A DNA stretch of 32,503 nucleotides from Verrucomicrobiota bacterium (GTDB lineage Bacteria; Verrucomicrobiota; Verrucomicrobiia; Opitutales; Opitutaceae), in assembly GCA_025362555.1 (NCBI GenBank), contig JANYFP010000341.1:1-32503 (forward strand), read 5' to 3'. Of the stretch, positions 9,608 to 19,056 are shown one piece after another. The position numbers and the translations under genes are program-made. The notes under the pieces were generated by a model, which made no database searches, was not told where the DNA came from, and saw nothing but the letters and a program-made list of their open reading frames with translations. Numbering within the stretch: the first letter of the stretch is position 1; every line of letters starts with the position of its first letter.

Positions 9608-12600
9608 GCGCACCGATCGACCCAATCATCGCCCCCCTTTTTGCAGTCGAGCAGTCGGCCGCACTCCAGGCTCCCTCGGGCAGGCTCACACTCAGTGGAT
9701 GGATCGCCGGCTTTCCCGAAGTCCCCTCCGTCCGCTTGCGGCTCGGTACGACCACAATTTTTAACTGCCGCACCGGTATTCCGCGACCTGATGTCGCCGC
9801 CGTCCACCCGAATCTCAGCGGCACCAGCTCCAGCGGTTTCACGCTGGAAACGTATGTCTCCCCCGGATTTCACCTTGGCACTCTCGAATACTGCCGACCG
9901 GACCATGGCGACTGGATTCCATTCCATACCCTCAGCATTCAGGCCGGACTCAGCCCGTTGGAAGCACAGCTTGACGCGCTGCCACCCGACGAGGAATCCA
10001 CTTCAATCTGGGCGCTGCATGGCTGGTGTTTTCACCCGCAATGCGAAATTACTGAAGTGTCAGTTCAGTTTGGTCCTGATCACAATCTCCTGCACTTTGG
10101 AATTCCCCGCCCTGACGTAGCCGCAAATTATCCGCAATTTCGCACGGCGCTCAATTCCGGGTTCGCCGGCCATCTTCCCATTGGTCCCGGAAAGTCGCCC
10201 GTGATCATCACCGCTAAATTGCGCAACGGCTCAATTTTACGGCGCACTTTGCTCCATCAGCTTGAAGTGCCCAACCGCGAACTGGAACGCATGACTCGGG
10301 CCGCCAGAAATACCCGAGCCTCATTCCTGGCGCTCCCGGCCGAGCAAAAACCGCAGGTCTCAATTATCATCCCCATCTTTAACCAGCTCGATCTCACTCT
10401 CGCTTGCCTGGAATCACTGGTTCGCCACGCCGGAAAAATCAGCTTTGAGGTCATCGTGATTGACGATCATTCAACGGAAGAGATCGCGGAAAGCCTTTCG
10501 CTCGTTCGCAATTTGCGCCTGATCTCGAATACGACCAACCGCGGATTTGTGTTAAATTGCAATCACGGTGCGGTCGAAGCCTGCGGCGAATTTCTCGTCT
10601 TTCTCAATAACGATACCGAAGTAACTCCAGGATGGTTGGAGGCGATGCTCGAGGTGTTCAACGTGAAGCCGGATGCCGGCGCGGTCGGCGCAAAACTGGT
10701 TTACCCCAACGGACAGTTGCAAGAAGCGGGCGGATTAATCTGGGCGGACGGCACGGGCTGGAACTACGGCAAAGGAGAAATGCCTGATCAACCGGAGTTC
10801 AGCTATCTGCGCCGCGCAGACTACGCGACCGGCGCGTGTGTGATGATTCGCCGGGAATTTTTTCTGGAGATCGGCTCCTTCGACCCCCGCTACTGCCCTG
10901 CATACTATGAAGACGCCGATCTCGCATTCAAAATCCGCCAACGCGGCCTGCACGTCTATTTCCAACCCGATGCACTGATCGTGCATCACGAGGGCATCAG
11001 TTCCGGCAAGGTCACTTCCGGTGGTGTGAAGCGGCACCAGTTGATCAACCAGGAAAAATTCCGGGAAAAATGGGCCGTCGAACTGGCGGCACACGGGGAT
11101 GGTCCCCACCTTGCAGAGATGGCTCGTGATCGATTCTCCGGTGCCCGAATTTTAGTAATCGATGCCTGCGCGCTCACCCCGGATATGGATGCCGGCTCAG
11201 TAAGAATGTTCAACATGCTGCTGATCCTCGCCCAGGAGGGTCTGAAGGTAACGTTTGCGGCGGAAAATCTCCAGTTTCACGAACCGTTCTCCACCCAATT
11301 GCGCCGCGCGGGAGTCGAACACCTCGGCGTCCCTCATTGCGGCAACCTCGAACGTCATTTTGAGGATTTCGGCTTCTCCTACGATTTAATCCTGATCTCG
11401 CGCAAAGCGATCGCCACCCAGTTCCTGCCGATTGCCCGCCGGTACGCGCCGCAGGCCAAGGTAATTTTCGACACGGTTGATCTCATGTTTCTCCGCCTGA
11501 GCCGCCAGTCCGAGGTGGAAAAATCCGCAGACCTTCGCGTGCAGGCCGACGCCAGCAAAGCCGAAGAACTTTCTCTCGCCCGGGCGGCGGATCTGACCTA
11601 TGTCGTCAGCGAGGACGAAGCCTCCGTGTTGAGCCACGACATTCCGGTGGAAAAACTGGCCGTCGTCCCACTGATCAATCCGACCCGCCTTCCGGTCACC
11701 CAATTTGGCGACCGCTGGGGAATTCTCTTTGTCGGCGGTTATCAGCACCCGCCGAATCTCGACGCGATTCTTTTCTTCCTCAACGAAGTCCTGCCGATTG
11801 TCCGCGAGTCCATTCCCAATCTCGACATCCATATTGTCGGCAGCCGAACTCCCCCGGAACTGCTGGCCCGGGCGGAAAAGCATATTCATGTCCACGGCTT
11901 CGTCGCCGACATGAATCCTTTGTTAGAGGCGGTGAGACTCTCGATAGCGCCCTTGCGTTTTGGAGCCGGAGTCAAAGGGAAGATCAACCAAAGCATGGCC
12001 TGCGGCGTCCCCGTCGTGGGCACAAGCATCTCCGCCGAAGGAATGCATTTGCGCTCAGAGGAAAATTTCCTCGTCGCAGATACCCCGGCGAAATTTGCGC
12101 GAGCGGTGGTTCGGCTTCACTCCGATGCGCTACTCTGGAAAAAACTTTCCGAAGCGGGCATCAAGCACGTCGAACACTATTTCTCATTCGCGCGGGTACG
12201 CACGCAATTGCTCGATTCATTTGCCCACCTCGGCTGCCTGGCTCGCCGGAAGCCACTCGAGCTTCCGATCCGGCCGGTGCAGGAATTCCCACTCGGCACC
12301 ATCGTCTCCTGCGGGCCGGACGGAGGCTCCAAGGCCTATCTCGCGGGAGGCTGGGATTCAATCGGCGCCGCCCACCGCTGGTCGATCGCAAAGACCGCGC
12401 TGCTGCGCGTGCGCCTGCCGGAAGGAGCCGGGCGCTTCCGCTTCGTCGCGGAATTATTTCCGCTGTTGCTCGACTCTCGGATTCCACTTCAGCGCGTGGA
12501 AATCTCTCTCCGTGGTTCATCCGAAACCGCATCGCGGAGCTTCACGCAAGGTGGGGTGACGTCGCTCGAATTCGGATTCACGCTCGATGCGTATCACCCT

Positions 12601-12726
12601 GGAATCGTCGAACTCGAATGGGCGTTTCCAGACGCCATCAAACCGTCGCGTTTTGGTCTCTCCGCCGACGAACGCTTCCTCGCCATTGGCTTGATCAGCT
12701 TCGGCCTTCACCGGGACGCGACATGA
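9604..12726 (+). CDS. Large multidomain glycosyltransferase (two N-terminal beta-like repeats, GT2, GT4, C-terminal beta-sandwich-like domain)
   Basis: GT2: VSIIIPIFNQLDLTLACLESLVRHAG...VFLNNDTEVTPGWLEAML...YYEDADLAFKIRQRG. GT4: FGAGVKGKINQSMACGVPVVGTSISAEGM. Track ORF opens at 9544 but ATG 9604 (MSAPIDPI) gives an ATGA overlap. Confidence 0.88.
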   Translation: MSAPIDPIIAPLFAVEQSAALQAPSGRLTLSGWIAGFPEVPSVRLRLGTTTIFNCRTGIPRPDVAAVHPNLSGTSSSGFTLETYVSPGFHLGTLEYCRPDHGDWIPFHTLSIQAGLSPLEAQLDALPPDEESTSIWALHGWCFHPQCEITEVSVQFGPDHNLLHFGIPRPDVAANYPQFRTALNSGFAGHLPIGPGKSPVIITAKLRNGSILRRTLLHQLEVPNRELERMTRAARNTRASFLALPAEQKPQVSIIIPIFNQLDLTLACLESLVRHAGKISFEVIVIDDHSTEEIAESLSLVRNLRLISNTTNRGFVLNCNHGAVEACGEFLVFLNNDTEVTPGWLEAMLEVFNVKPDAGAVGAKLVYPNGQLQEAGGLIWADGTGWNYGKGEMPDQPEFSYLRRADYATGACVMIRREFFLEIGSFDPRYCPAYYEDADLAFKIRQRGLHVYFQPDALIVHHEGISSGKVTSGGVKRHQLINQEKFREKWAVELAAHGDGPHLAEMARDRFSGARILVIDACALTPDMDAGSVRMFNMLLILAQEGLKVTFAAENLQFHEPFSTQLRRAGVEHLGVPHCGNLERHFEDFGFSYDLILISRKAIATQFLPIARRYAPQAKVIFDTVDLMFLRLSRQSEVEKSADLRVQADASKAEELSLARAADLTYVVSEDEASVLSHDIPVEKLAVVPLINPTRLPVTQFGDRWGILFVGGYQHPPNLDAILFFLNEVLPIVRESIPNLDIHIVGSRTPPELLARAEKHIHVHGFVADMNPLLEAVRLSIAPLRFGAGVKGKINQSMACGVPVVGTSISAEGMHLRSEENFLVADTPAKFARAVVRLHSDALLWKKLSEAGIKHVEHYFSFARVRTQLLDSFAHLGCLARRKPLELPIRPVQEFPLGTIVSCGPDGGSKAYLAGGWDSIGAAHRWSIAKTALLRVRLPEGAGRFRFVAELFPLLLDSRIPLQRVEISLRGSSETASRSFTQGGVTSLEFGFTLDAYHPGIVELEWAFPDAIKPSRFGLSADERFLAIGLISFGLHRDAT

Positions 12727-14576
12727 CGCCGCCCCGAGTAAACATCACCGGAGCAAGCTCCGGCGCATTGAATCCACTGGGAATAAATTGGCCGGCGAAC
12801 AATCGTGAAACTGCGGTGGTCGTACTTGTCGGGGGTCTCCTGATTTATCTCATGTCCGCAAAAGCGTTCACGACTTATTTTTTCGGGGAAAACTTCATCT
12901 ACCTCCAGCAGTATCTCGACCATCAAAGTCACTTCTGGCGCACGTTTTTCAGTCCGATTACAGGAATTTTTTATCGCCCGGTCGTCTTCGCCTTTGAGTT
13001 GCCGTGGCACTTTATATTGCCGACGGATCCACTCGCATTCCATCTCCGCAACTTCGGCATTATCCTATTCGAACTCTTCCTGCTGCATCGCATCCTTTGC
13101 CGGGTCGCTTCCTCGCGATCGGCGCGAATCCTGGGCTGCTCATTCTTCGCCATTTCGAAGATTCCACTGACCCTCATCGGCTATATCAACACGATCGACT
13201 CGCTCGTGCTTTCCACGCTCATGCTGCTTGCCGTGCTTTTCTTCCTCCGCTTTGTGCAAGGTCGGAACCACTTTGATTATTTCTGCGGCCTGCTGTTTTG
13301 CCTCCTGTCTGATTTCAGCAAGGACTACGGTCTCGTGGTCAACTCCGTCGCGGTTACTGTCGCCCTCGTTTACGGGGTGGATTGGCGCAATTGGTTCCAC
13401 GAGTTGCGGTGGTGGACTTGGCGACTGATTCCACTCGGATTATCAACGGGAGTCTATTTATGGGTACGCAGCACCGTCCTCGGCGGTGTTACTCGCAGCG
13501 CGATGGAATCAGACACAGGCTATGCGCCCCATTTTTCCGTAATCGAAGCAGCAGGCAAAGTTTTGCGTTTCGGAACAACCCTGTGCAATGCATCCTGGGT
13601 GGACGACGGCTCCAACGGGTCTAGTGGATTATCCAATTGGCTGGCGACAGTCCTCCACTCCTCCTCCATCTCGTCGATCACCCTCGGCTATTGCCTCGTT
13701 TGCGGATCAGCCTTTGCCAGCCTCTTATGGTTGGGTCGCAAGGCTGGCTCCACGTTAATTTTCCCCATTCTTTGGTGCGGGGCGTACCTCAGCCCCACCT
13801 TGCTGGTGCAGAGCGTAAATATTTATTATCATTGGGAGCCAATGATCGCGACCGCCGTCCTGCTGGCCCTGGTGGCTAATGCGGCGGGCTCCAAACTCAC
13901 TTGGGCCATCGGGCTACCCTTGCTCGCGCTAATCGGCACCAGTGGCTACATCAGCAATCAAGATCCGCGCTACCATTGGACCTACATCACCAGCAAAACG
14001 GCCCCATTGCAGCAAGCCGTCGTGAAGCCCTATCGCGGTGCGCCGCTGACGAGCATCACCTTCGCGACCAAAGCAAACCAACTGGTGTTTTGGCAGTATA
14101 ATTTAGCCGATCCCATGCTGCGGCAATTAACCCATAATCCAACTCTGCAGGTGAGGTTCGCCAGTTACGACGAGGTTGCCAACAGTCAGTTGGTCGCAGA
14201 CCAAACCAATCTGATCCTGGACACCGAACGCGGATTCACCCCGCTGCCCGCTGGCCTAAAAGGCGATCCCGATTTGGCGAACCATGTCGCGGGTCCGGCC
14301 ATATTAATTACCGTGGGCCCCGACACCACGCGAGCGGGCGAGCCGTTCAACATGCAACCCAACGCGATCTCCGCCATCACAGTCGAATGCACCAACGCCT
14401 TGCCGCAAAGCATTCTGCTGTGGAATGGAACTCCATTGCCGACTGCCTTCGGCAATTCCGGCTGGTTGACCGCTCTGGTCCCAAAAGAATTGTATATGAC
14501 TCCCGGTGATTACGAAATTTCCATCACCACCGACGGCGTGGCCTCAAATAAAATAATTTTCCATGTGCGCCCCTGA
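12723..14576 (+). CDS. Multi-TM membrane protein, GT-C glycosyltransferase-like, with C-terminal IPT/TIG-like extracytoplasmic domain (copy 1)
   Basis: Many hydrophobic segments; 'FFGENFIYLQQY' after the first TM; C-terminal 'TPGDYEISITTDGVASNKIIFHV'. Start at ATG 12723 (MTPPRVNITG) rather than 12618. Confidence 0.72.
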   Translation: MTPPRVNITGASSGALNPLGINWPANNRETAVVVLVGGLLIYLMSAKAFTTYFFGENFIYLQQYLDHQSHFWRTFFSPITGIFYRPVVFAFELPWHFILPTDPLAFHLRNFGIILFELFLLHRILCRVASSRSARILGCSFFAISKIPLTLIGYINTIDSLVLSTLMLLAVLFFLRFVQGRNHFDYFCGLLFCLLSDFSKDYGLVVNSVAVTVALVYGVDWRNWFHELRWWTWRLIPLGLSTGVYLWVRSTVLGGVTRSAMESDTGYAPHFSVIEAAGKVLRFGTTLCNASWVDDGSNGSSGLSNWLATVLHSSSISSITLGYCLVCGSAFASLLWLGRKAGSTLIFPILWCGAYLSPTLLVQSVNIYYHWEPMIATAVLLALVANAAGSKLTWAIGLPLLALIGTSGYISNQDPRYHWTYITSKTAPLQQAVVKPYRGAPLTSITFATKANQLVFWQYNLADPMLRQLTHNPTLQVRFASYDEVANSQLVADQTNLILDTERGFTPLPAGLKGDPDLANHVAGPAILITVGPDTTRAGEPFNMQPNAISAITVECTNALPQSILLWNGTPLPTAFGNSGWLTALVPKELYMTPGDYEISITTDGVASNKIIFHVRP

Positions 14577-14730
14577 GAAGATCGCTATTACCAGGAAAAT
14601 CATCGCGCTGATTGTTCGCGATCTGCGCGAAGCCGGTTGCGACTTTCATGCAGCCGTTCGGACGGGCTGAACTGCCCACCAGCGGCACGTACATTGCCGC
14701 TTTCTACTCCAGCCCTGACCAGCCATTGCC

Positions 14731-15846
14731 GTGTTCCGCCGCCTTTCACCTCTCTTTAAATTAGTCCTGTGGGTCATGGCACTCTACGGAGCCTTTGACT
14801 ATTTGGTCTTTCGCACCGGGTATTATTTCAAATACGTCGAACCGGAATCAATCGCGGGATCCGTGCAACTGAATCGCACTGTCGTCGACCAGCGACTCGA
14901 TCCGAATAGATCCAACATTATCGTCGTGGGCGACTCCCAGGTTGGCGAGGGATTCTCCGCCAAACTCGCCAATGAAATAGCCAAAGACAAGAGACTGAAT
15001 TTTATCGGTTGCGGCATCAGTGGCAGTACGCCGCGCGTCTGGCGCTACTTCCTTCGCGAGGTCGATCCGGAGCGGAAAAAATTCAAAGCAATCATTCTCA
15101 TGGCCAACGCCATTTCCGATGAAGACATCGTAGAAGACTTCGAAAACTACAAACTCGACCTAAACTATTGCCTGCCGTTGCTCACGTGGTCCGACTGGCA
15201 GACTTTCCCGCCAAGCTTCCCTAATCCTGCGTTACGCGAACGGGCGCGGCGCTCGATCGCCTTCCCACTCGCCTTTGCGCAAAATGATTTGAAGGCGCTG
15301 CTGCTGCATCCGATTCTGCGCACACGCAAGGTAACACTCTGGCAATCCGGATATCCCACGTGGATTTATGACTACCCCGCCCGCCCAGAGTCGCTGCCCA
15401 GTCTGATCCTCGAAGGATCCCCCGCTCAACCGCGCACTTGGGCAGGCGTACCAGACTCACTGAGACCGCAGCTTGCAGGCTATTTTGCCCAGGCAGCGGC
15501 AAATTACCCGCACCCACCACTGGCCTCAGTCTCAGCTTATCGCAAAAAATGGTATGGCGACATCGCCCGCGACTACCTGGCGGCCGGTATCCCCGTCTAC
15601 GTATTTCTCATGCCTCGAGGCCCATACCACGCCGAACTCAAAGGCCCGCCTGTTCTCACCGGAGCGTTGGCCGAACTTGCGACAAAGGGCTCCATTCATT
15701 TTCTGCCACCCGAGCCATTTGGTCGGCTTGAAGTCGCCGGCAATTTCTTTGATCAATTACATCTCAACTCGATCGGCCGCGCCAAGCTGACAAACCTCCT
15801 TGCCCGTGAGATCCTGGAAAGAGGGAATAATTCAACCACGCCATGA
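14731..15846 (+). CDS. Membrane-anchored SGNH/GDSL-like protein, putative polysaccharide O-acyltransferase/esterase (copy 1)
   Basis: N-terminal TM; 'IIVVGDSQVGEGFS' GDS block; C-terminal 'FFDQLHLNSIGR' DxxH block; GTG start. Confidence 0.75.
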   Translation: MFRRLSPLFKLVLWVMALYGAFDYLVFRTGYYFKYVEPESIAGSVQLNRTVVDQRLDPNRSNIIVVGDSQVGEGFSAKLANEIAKDKRLNFIGCGISGSTPRVWRYFLREVDPERKKFKAIILMANAISDEDIVEDFENYKLDLNYCLPLLTWSDWQTFPPSFPNPALRERARRSIAFPLAFAQNDLKALLLHPILRTRKVTLWQSGYPTWIYDYPARPESLPSLILEGSPAQPRTWAGVPDSLRPQLAGYFAQAAANYPHPPLASVSAYRKKWYGDIARDYLAAGIPVYVFLMPRGPYHAELKGPPVLTGALAELATKGSIHFLPPEPFGRLEVAGNFFDQLHLNSIGRAKLTNLLAREILERGNNSTTP

Positions 15847-15928
15847 ATTCATTCCGCTTCCACGGTTCCCTCAAACAACGCCGACTCTCGTTCGGTTAAA
15901 TTCAATTTAATTACCAACGGAACGAACG

Positions 15929-17341
15929 ATGACACAGTCCCGAACCACTGTAGCGCCGCCCATTCGATTCCCTAAAATCGAACCAAGTTATTCGGCTCAA
16001 GGAGCTGCGATAAATCGCGAAAGCCTTGGGGTGGTACTCGTGGGTGCTCTCGTCATTTACCTTATGACGGCCAAAGCATTCCAGGCCTATTTCTTTGGCG
16101 AGAATTTCATCTACCTACAGCAGTACCAAAATCACGGGGGCGATTTCTGGCGGGCATTTTTCAGTCCGATTGGAGAAATATTCTTTCGCCCCGTCGTGCT
16201 GGCCTGCGACCTGCCTTGGCACTTTGTTTTGCCCACAACTCCGCGGGCCTTTCACCTCCGCAACTTTGGGTTGATCGTCATCGAACTTTTCTTGCTTCAC
16301 CGGGTCCTTTGCCGAGTGGCGGCTGCGCCCAGCGCACGAATTTTGGGCTGCGCATTCTTCGCGGTTTCTAAAATTCCACTGACGCTGATTGGCTATATCA
16401 ACACCATCGATTCACTCGTTCTTTCAACGCTGCTTCTGCTCACGGTGTTATTCTTTCTCCGTTTTGCCCAAGGCCGGAATCACTCCGACTATGTGCTCGG
16501 GTTGGTTTGTTGCCTCCTTTCACATTTCAGCAAGGACTACGGATTGGTCGTCAATGCTGTCGTCGTCGCCGTCGTCCTTATCTATGGCATCAACTGGCAA
16601 AATCGCTCGTGCGAACTGCGCTGGTGGACTTGGCGGCTGATGCCGATCGGCTTGATCACGGTAGGATATTTTTGCGCCAGAATTTCCGTCCTTGGCGCGG
16701 TCATTCCGGGCGCAACGGAATCAACCATCGTCTATGCTCCCCACCTCACCTTCGTCGGATCCATCGGCAAAGTTTTGCGGTTCGCCACCACCTTGATTAA
16801 CGCTTGGTGGGTCGAGGACGGGGCCAACGGTTCCAGTGGACTCACAATCTGGCTGGCGAGCCGCCTCAATTCGTCCGCGATTTGCTCGCTCACACTCGGC
16901 TACAGCCTGCTTTGTGGCCTCGCTCTGAGCGGATTGATTTGGAAAGGACGCAAAGCTGGTATCGCCCTGATCTTCCCCTTAATTTGGACCGCCGCCTACC
17001 TCGGACCTACCTTGCTGGTTCAAGCTCCGAACATTTATTACCATTGGGAACCGATGCTAGGCGTAGCGGTATTGCTGGCCCTGCTCGCAACTGCCGCCGG
17101 CCAAAAATGCACGTGGAGCATCGGCCTGCCGTTACTTGTATTAATCGGCGCCAGCGGATTTTTCAGCAATCTAAAGCCGAACTACCCATGGTCCACCGTT
17201 AGCAGCAAAACTGCCGGCATCGAAACAATGGTGGTGGGAAAATACTCGGTACCCTGGTCACAAACATCACGTTTCTCTCGAAGGCGCAGCAAATCCAAGC
17301 TTGGAAATTCGCCTTGGCCGACCCGATGTTGCAGCAATTAA
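15929..17341 (+). CDS. Multi-TM GT-C-like membrane protein copy 2, N-terminal portion (frame is lost near 17236-17250)
   Basis: Strongly similar to the 12723-14576 product until 'KTAGIETMVVGKYS', then an out-of-frame tail 'VPWSQTSRFSRRRSKS...' to a stop. Confidence 0.75.
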   Translation: MTQSRTTVAPPIRFPKIEPSYSAQGAAINRESLGVVLVGALVIYLMTAKAFQAYFFGENFIYLQQYQNHGGDFWRAFFSPIGEIFFRPVVLACDLPWHFVLPTTPRAFHLRNFGLIVIELFLLHRVLCRVAAAPSARILGCAFFAVSKIPLTLIGYINTIDSLVLSTLLLLTVLFFLRFAQGRNHSDYVLGLVCCLLSHFSKDYGLVVNAVVVAVVLIYGINWQNRSCELRWWTWRLMPIGLITVGYFCARISVLGAVIPGATESTIVYAPHLTFVGSIGKVLRFATTLINAWWVEDGANGSSGLTIWLASRLNSSAICSLTLGYSLLCGLALSGLIWKGRKAGIALIFPLIWTAAYLGPTLLVQAPNIYYHWEPMLGVAVLLALLATAAGQKCTWSIGLPLLVLIGASGFFSNLKPNYPWSTVSSKTAGIETMVVGKYSVPWSQTSRFSRRRSKSKLGNSPWPTRCCSN

Positions 17342-17790
17342 TGCGTCAGCCGACCTTGGAGATCAAATACGTCGCCTACGCCGATATCGTTCACTATCGC
17401 GTCGTGGCAGACCAGACGCATCTGGTTTTGGACACCGAGAACGACTTCGCGCCCGTTCAGCCAGAAGTCGTCGCCAGCCAGAACCCGGCAGAAAAGCTCG
17501 GCCCGCCAGCCATCATATCCGTGACACCTAAGACCACTCTCGCTGGTCACCCTTTCAACCCACAGCCCAACGGTCTCTCAGCGATTTCGATCGAGTGCAC
17601 GAACGCTACGCCTCGCAGCATTTTGCTCTGGAACAGAACTCCGCTGCCGACCTTTTATGGGAATTCACTTTGGCTCACTGCCTTGATTCCAAAAGAGCTC
17701 TATGCCACTCCCGGCACCTATGAAATATCCATTGCCTCTGACGGCGTTGCCTCGAATAAAGTGCCTTTTCAAGTACGCTCGATCCCTTGA
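17314..17790 (+). CDS. C-terminal portion of GT-C-like copy 2 in the -1 frame (open in this frame from about 17203)
   Basis: 'LADPMLQQLMRQPTLEIKYVAYADIVHYRVVADQTHLVLDTE...' aligns to copy 1 'LADPMLRQLTHNPTLQVRFASYDEVANSQLVADQTNLILDTE...'; IPT/TIG-like end 'TPGTYEISIASDGVASNKVPFQV'. Confidence 0.75.
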   Translation: MADPMLQQLMRQPTLEIKYVAYADIVHYRVVADQTHLVLDTENDFAPVQPEVVASQNPAEKLGPPAIISVTPKTTLAGHPFNPQPNGLSAISIECTNATPRSILLWNRTPLPTFYGNSLWLTALIPKELYATPGTYEISIASDGVASNKVPFQVRSIP

Positions 17791-17938
17791 GATTCGTTCC
17801 CTCCATGTCCCGAGATTTTCCCGTCCGCCACACGCAGCCAGCCCGGTTTAACCCGGGCCAATTCTCGCTGGCGGCATGCTCAGCGCAAGCCACCCGCTTT
17901 GGATTCACTTTTTTCTGCAGCCTTCGTTAGCAATAACC

Positions 17939-19039
17939 GTGTTCCGCCGACTTCTTCCTCTAACCAAAATTGTCCTGTGGGTCGCGGCACTCTACGTGGC
18001 CTTCGACACTGTGGTCATTCGCACTGGTTTTTATTTCAACTACCTTGAACCAGAATCAATCGCGGGATCGGTTCTCCTGAATCGCACGCTGGTGGAACAT
18101 CGCGTGGATAAATCCCGGGCCAATGTGATTGTCCTGGGCGATTCCCGCGTCGGCGAAGGCTTCTCTGCGAAACAGGCCAATGAAATCGCCAAGGACACGA
18201 AGCTGAATTTTATCGGCTGCGGTATCCCCGGCAGCACGCCGCGGGTCTGTAATTATTTCCTCAGAAAAATTGATCCGGAACGCACCCAATTTTCAGCCGT
18301 CGTCATTATGACCGATGCGCTGACCGACGCAGAAGTTAACGAGGACTTTGTTAACTATAAACTCGACCTCAACTATTGCCTCCCACTCCTCAATTGGAGC
18401 GATCTGCAGTCGTTTCCCGCCACCTTTTCCAAGCCTGAATTGCAGGAGCGCGCGCGGAGCTTGATCACCTTCCCACTGGCTTTTGCCCAAACTGATATCA
18501 AGGCCCTGCTGTTGCACCCGATCGATCGCGCGCGCAAAGCGTCACTCTGGCAATCGAACTATGCCAACGGCACCGACGATTACGCCGGTCAGTCGGTCGC
18601 ACTGCCAGATTTGGAACTGGAAGGGGCACCGCTCCATCCTCGCGACTGGGCCGACATCCGCGAATCCATCCGACCTCAGTTACGCGATTATATCGCGCTC
18701 GCGTCGGGCTATTACCCGCGACCGCCGGTAGCATTGGCTAAGAACTATCACCGCTTGTGGTACGAAAAAATCGCCCGCGCTTACCAAGCCAAAGGCGTCC
18801 CAGTTTATGTGTTCTTGATGCCCCGTGGGCCTTATCACAGGAAACTCGCCTGCCCAACCGCGCTGGCTGGTTCACTCGCGGAGCTTTCCGCCGAAGGAAT
18901 CATTCGATTCATCCCCCCGGAGCGTTATGCCGCGCTCGAAATACCCGGTAATTTTTTCGATCAATTACACATGAATTCGACAGGTCGCGCCCAATTAACC
19001 GATCTGCTCGCCCACGCTCTGATGGAGCAGAAACTCTAG
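17939..19039 (+). CDS. Membrane-anchored SGNH/GDSL-like protein (copy 2)
   Basis: Paralog of 14731-15846: VFRRLLPLTKIVLWVAALY, VIVLGDSRVGEGFSAK, FFDQLHMNSTGR. GTG 17939 matches the GTG start context of copy 1 (gtgttccgccg). Confidence 0.75.
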   Translation: MFRRLLPLTKIVLWVAALYVAFDTVVIRTGFYFNYLEPESIAGSVLLNRTLVEHRVDKSRANVIVLGDSRVGEGFSAKQANEIAKDTKLNFIGCGIPGSTPRVCNYFLRKIDPERTQFSAVVIMTDALTDAEVNEDFVNYKLDLNYCLPLLNWSDLQSFPATFSKPELQERARSLITFPLAFAQTDIKALLLHPIDRARKASLWQSNYANGTDDYAGQSVALPDLELEGAPLHPRDWADIRESIRPQLRDYIALASGYYPRPPVALAKNYHRLWYEKIARAYQAKGVPVYVFLMPRGPYHRKLACPTALAGSLAELSAEGIIRFIPPERYAALEIPGNFFDQLHMNSTGRAQLTDLLAHALMEQKL

Positions 19040-19056
19040 ATTTCCACCCCAGTCCC

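Noticed and set aside
12618-12722. N-terminal extension of the GT-C copy 1 ORF in the track
   Set aside because: Overlaps the upstream GT by >100 nt and is Arg-rich; ATG 12723 gives the same ATGA overlap pattern as neighbouring genes. Similarly 9544-9603, 25605-25718 and the 30232-30378 extension.
14563-14670. Small ORF (MCAPEKIAITRKIIALIVRDLREAGCDFHAAVRTG) overlapping the end of GT-C copy 1
   Set aside because: 35 aa, no equivalent seen in the copy-2 spacer (17791-17938), no family; indistinguishable from chance.
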